This document shows, piece by piece, positions 62,077-64,000 of a stretch of 64,000 nt of DNA. The DNA lies in assembly GCF_020037125.1 (NCBI RefSeq), contig NZ_JAIQDG010000004.1, forward strand, positions 248,001-312,000, read 5' to 3'. The DNA comes from Myxococcus sp. RHSTA-1-4 (lineage in GTDB: Bacteria; Myxococcota; Myxococcia; Myxococcales; Myxococcaceae). The notes beneath the pieces are model-generated. The model saw only the letters and a program-made list of their open reading frames with translations. It was not told where the DNA came from and made no database searches. A program made the translations under genes and the position numbers. Positions within the stretch are counted from its first letter, which is position 1. Every line of letters begins with the position of its first letter.

Positions 62077-63072
62077 ATGGCCCTGCCCCTACCCGCCTTC
62101 GTGGCGAAGCGCCGCGCGGACTGGGACGCGCTCCAGTCGCTCCTGGCCCGGCAGCGCGCGGGAGACCTGCGCCTGGAGGAGCTGCGCACGCTGGACACGC
62201 TCTACCGCCGCGCCGCCGCGGACCTGGCGCACACGCAGACGTTCTACCCGGGCACGGACGCGCACCGCTTCCTCAACCAGCTCTGCGGCCAGGCCTACGC
62301 CGCCATCTACCAGCCGCCGCGCGAGCGCTGGCCGGCGGTGCGCGCCTTCTTCCAGCGAGACTTCCCCCGCACCCTGCGCCGAGAGCGGGGCTTCGTGGGC
62401 GCCAGCGCCGCGCTCTTCTTCCTGGGGCTGCTGCTGGGCGCGCTGGTGGTGCTGTGGGAGCCGCGCGGCGCGGAGCTGCTGGTGCCCCCCGGCGTGCGTC
62501 AGTACGTGGCCCACGGCCGCATGTGGACGGACGACATCCTGTCGGTGGCGCCGCCCAACTCGGTGGCCTCCGGCATCGCCACCAACAACCTCACCGTCAC
62601 CATCGTCACCTTCGCCATGGGGCTGACGTTCGGCCTGGGCACCCTCTACATGCTGGTGAACAACGGCGTGCACATCGGCGCCGTCGGCGCGCTGTGCATC
62701 CGCGAGGGCATGGCCCGGGGCTTCTTCGACTTCATCTCCGCGCACGGCCCGGTGGAGCTGTCCATCATCGTCATCGCCGGCGGCGCGGGCCTCATGGTGG
62801 GCCAGGCGCTCATCGACCCGGGCGAGCTGCCGCGCGGCCAGGCCCTGGCGCTCCGGGGGCGCGAGGCGGTGAAGCTGGTGCTGGGCTGCGCGCCCTTCCT
62901 GGCCCTCATCGGCGTGGTGGAGGGCTACGTCTCCCCGGGCAGCCTGTTCCCCACCTGGGTGAAGGCGGGGCTGGGCCTGTGCCTGGGGGCGCTCTTCTGG
63001 GGCTACCTGCTGCGGGCCGGGAGGACGGAGGCGGACGTCACGGCCGTGCTGCCCGCGGACAGCGCCTCCTGA
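62077..63072 (+). CDS. SpoIIM-like membrane protein
   Basis: 331 residues with a soluble N-terminal 100-residue helical part, then five hydrophobic helices. NNLTVTIVTFAMGLTFGLGT, NNGVHIGAV and SAHGPVELSIIVIAGGAGLM are the SpoIIM/DUF95 pattern. In Bacillus SpoIIM works in engulfment at sporulation; in other bacteria the family is linked to lipid or ion transport near RDD proteins. Its last 70 bases overlap the convergent J-domain gene. Confidence 0.87.
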   Translation: MALPLPAFVAKRRADWDALQSLLARQRAGDLRLEELRTLDTLYRRAAADLAHTQTFYPGTDAHRFLNQLCGQAYAAIYQPPRERWPAVRAFFQRDFPRTLRRERGFVGASAALFFLGLLLGALVVLWEPRGAELLVPPGVRQYVAHGRMWTDDILSVAPPNSVASGIATNNLTVTIVTFAMGLTFGLGTLYMLVNNGVHIGAVGALCIREGMARGFFDFISAHGPVELSIIVIAGGAGLMVGQALIDPGELPRGQALALRGREAVKLVLGCAPFLALIGVVEGYVSPGSLFPTWVKAGLGLCLGALFWGYLLRAGRTEADVTAVLPADSAS

Positions 63073-63518
63073 CGCTTGCGGGCGCGGTGCCGGAGGATGC
63101 GCTCATACGCCGCGTTCAGCTCGCGCATCTTCTCCGCCGAGCCGCCGCGGTCCGGGTGCCGCTCCATGGCCAGCGCGTGGTAGCGCGCGCGCACCGTCTC
63201 CGCCGAGTCCAGCGGTGACACGCCCAGCAGCCGGTACGGGTCCTGGTCCTCCAGGGCGGACAGCCAGCGGTCCAGCCGGTCCTTCACCTCGAGGAAGCGC
63301 GCGTCCTGCTCACCCGTGTCCTTCACCGGGTGCGTCCGCACCTTCGCATCCGCGCGGAAGACGTCCGAGTACACGCTGGACACCCAGCGGTGGCACCCGG
63401 AGCACCGGAAGTAGCGCACCCGCTGCCCGTTCTGCAGCGTCATCCGGATGCCGCAGTGGGTACACTCCACCTCGACGTTCTCCAGTGTCTGCCAGTTCGC
63501 GACCGCCGCTGCTCCCAT
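63003..63518 (-). CDS. J-domain protein with an N-terminal zinc ribbon
   Basis: 171 residues. Residues 18-45 hold two CxxC pairs (CTHCGIRM and FRCSGCHRW), a zinc ribbon. Residues 95-145 are a J domain with the HPD motif (MERHPDRGG), which stimulates DnaK/Hsp70. The combination suggests a specialised co-chaperone. A start at 63542 is open but ATG 63518 begins nearer the conserved part. Confidence 0.85.
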   Translation of the reverse strand: MGAAAVANWQTLENVEVECTHCGIRMTLQNGQRVRYFRCSGCHRWVSSVYSDVFRADAKVRTHPVKDTGEQDARFLEVKDRLDRWLSALEDQDPYRLLGVSPLDSAETVRARYHALAMERHPDRGGSAEKMRELNAAYERILRHRARKRQEALSAGSTAVTSASVLPARSR

Positions 63519-63616
63519 CGGACCTTGCTCCTCCTGCAACACGCCTGTAGCACCCCCAAGGTCCCACGATCGGAGATCGCGTCAAGAAAAACTCCGTTTC
63601 GGGGTAGAACGGGCCC

Positions 63617-64000
63617 ATGCGTCCCCTGCTCCTCGCCGGATTCGTGCTCACCGCCGCCGCGCACGCCCAGGCTCCCGCCCGCCCTCCCCGTCCCGCCGCG
63701 GCCCGCCCCGGCCCCGCGAAGGAGCAGCCCGCCCGCCCCACCCCGGCCCCCGCCCCGGACGCCCCGCCCCCGCCCTCCGCGCCGCCCCTGCCCTCCGGCG
63801 ACGCCCCGGCGTCCCCTCCGGAGGACACCGCCCTCCTGCGCGCCCTCCTCTGGGCCGTGAAGCCCGCCCCGGAGGAGGTCCGCGCCATCGCCATCGAGGA
63901 CGTGGCGCTGCTGGGCGACCCGCGTGGCCTGGACGCGCTGGCCACGCTCCTGTGGGACCCCAACCCGCGCATCCAGCAGGCCGCGCTCCGCGCGGTGGCC
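63617..64000 (+). CDS. Exported HEAT-repeat protein (3' end cut by window edge)
   Basis: 128 codons visible. Signal peptide (LLLAGFVLTAAAHAQ), a 60-residue linker very rich in Pro and Ala, and a first HEAT-type helical repeat (IEDVALLGDPRGLDALATLL, DPNPRIQQAALRAVA). HEAT repeats bind other proteins; function unknown. Confidence 0.8.
   Translation, partial: MRPLLLAGFVLTAAAHAQAPARPPRPAAARPGPAKEQPARPTPAPAPDAPPPPSAPPLPSGDAPASPPEDTALLRALLWAVKPAPEEVRAIAIEDVALLGDPRGLDALATLLWDPNPRIQQAALRAVA

Overview
This window is chromosomal DNA from a myxobacterium, most likely a member of the Myxococcaceae (Myxococcus, Corallococcus or Pyxidicoccus). The evidence is about 70% GC with strong G/C at third codon positions, a MYXO-CTERM-like sorting tail, many lipobox lipoproteins, an NRPS, RdgC, FIST and CHRD proteins, and caspase-fold proteases with TPR or WD40 regions. 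I saw no rRNA, tRNA, CRISPR array or intact transposase.

Layout. 1-2769: 5' part of an NRPS gene (A-PCP-C) running off the left edge. 2859-7558: a patatin-like lipase divergent from a TPR-CHAT protease. 7630-11988: a transglutaminase-like gene, three cupin-8/JmjC-like genes (one without its iron ligands) and a 54-residue proline-rich ORF; this is the best candidate for an undescribed peptide-modification system. 12137-20324: housekeeping and envelope genes (Cys-rich secreted protein, PD-(D/E)XK-like protein, GAF, VTT/DedA-like protein, DUF2092, rdgC pair, FIST, GlsB-like protein). 20325-21638: a second patatin. 21700-26500: accessory island with a frameshifted AHH nuclease toxin and Imm11-like partner, a lower-GC MACPF-like secreted protein, a transposase remnant, a ThuA-like lipoprotein and a 47-bp tandem duplication. 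27410-31330: amino-acid-type ABC binding lipoprotein, Spo0M/arrestin-like protein, a frameshifted eCIS-core-like gene and a Cys-rich lipoprotein. 31493-35203: an overlapping four-gene phospholipid operon (cdsA, desaturase, CDP-alcohol phosphatidyltransferase, MFS-like). 36407-39665: a second lipid cluster (desaturase, fatty-acid-hydroxylase-like, alpha/beta hydrolase, hotdog thioesterase). 39679-46604: amidohydrolase, a saccharopine-dehydrogenase remnant, GNAT, PBP4-type carboxypeptidase and prolyl oligopeptidase. 46712-50802: a lipoprotein translationally coupled to a caspase-WD40 protein. 50887-53003: the potassium transporter kup with a ydaO-type (c-di-AMP) riboswitch in its leader. 53338-57480: StyA-like flavin monooxygenase, panE-type reductase, a hypothetical protein and a DUF4105 protein. 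57691-60778: CHRD lipoprotein, a 4-hydroxymandelate-synthase-like dioxygenase with an MbtH-like gene beside it, and a LuxR-type regulator with an atypical receiver. 61307-64000: RDD protein, SpoIIM-like protein, J-domain/zinc-ribbon protein and the start of a HEAT-repeat protein.

How genes work together. The cdsA operon and the second lipid cluster both build or modify membrane lipids. The hydroxymandelate-synthase-like and MbtH pair looks like supply and accessory functions for nonribosomal peptide synthesis, possibly acting with NRPSs elsewhere. The riboswitch would tie potassium uptake to c-di-AMP. Several broken genes show frame changes at or near homopolymer runs; reads should be checked before these are called true pseudogenes.
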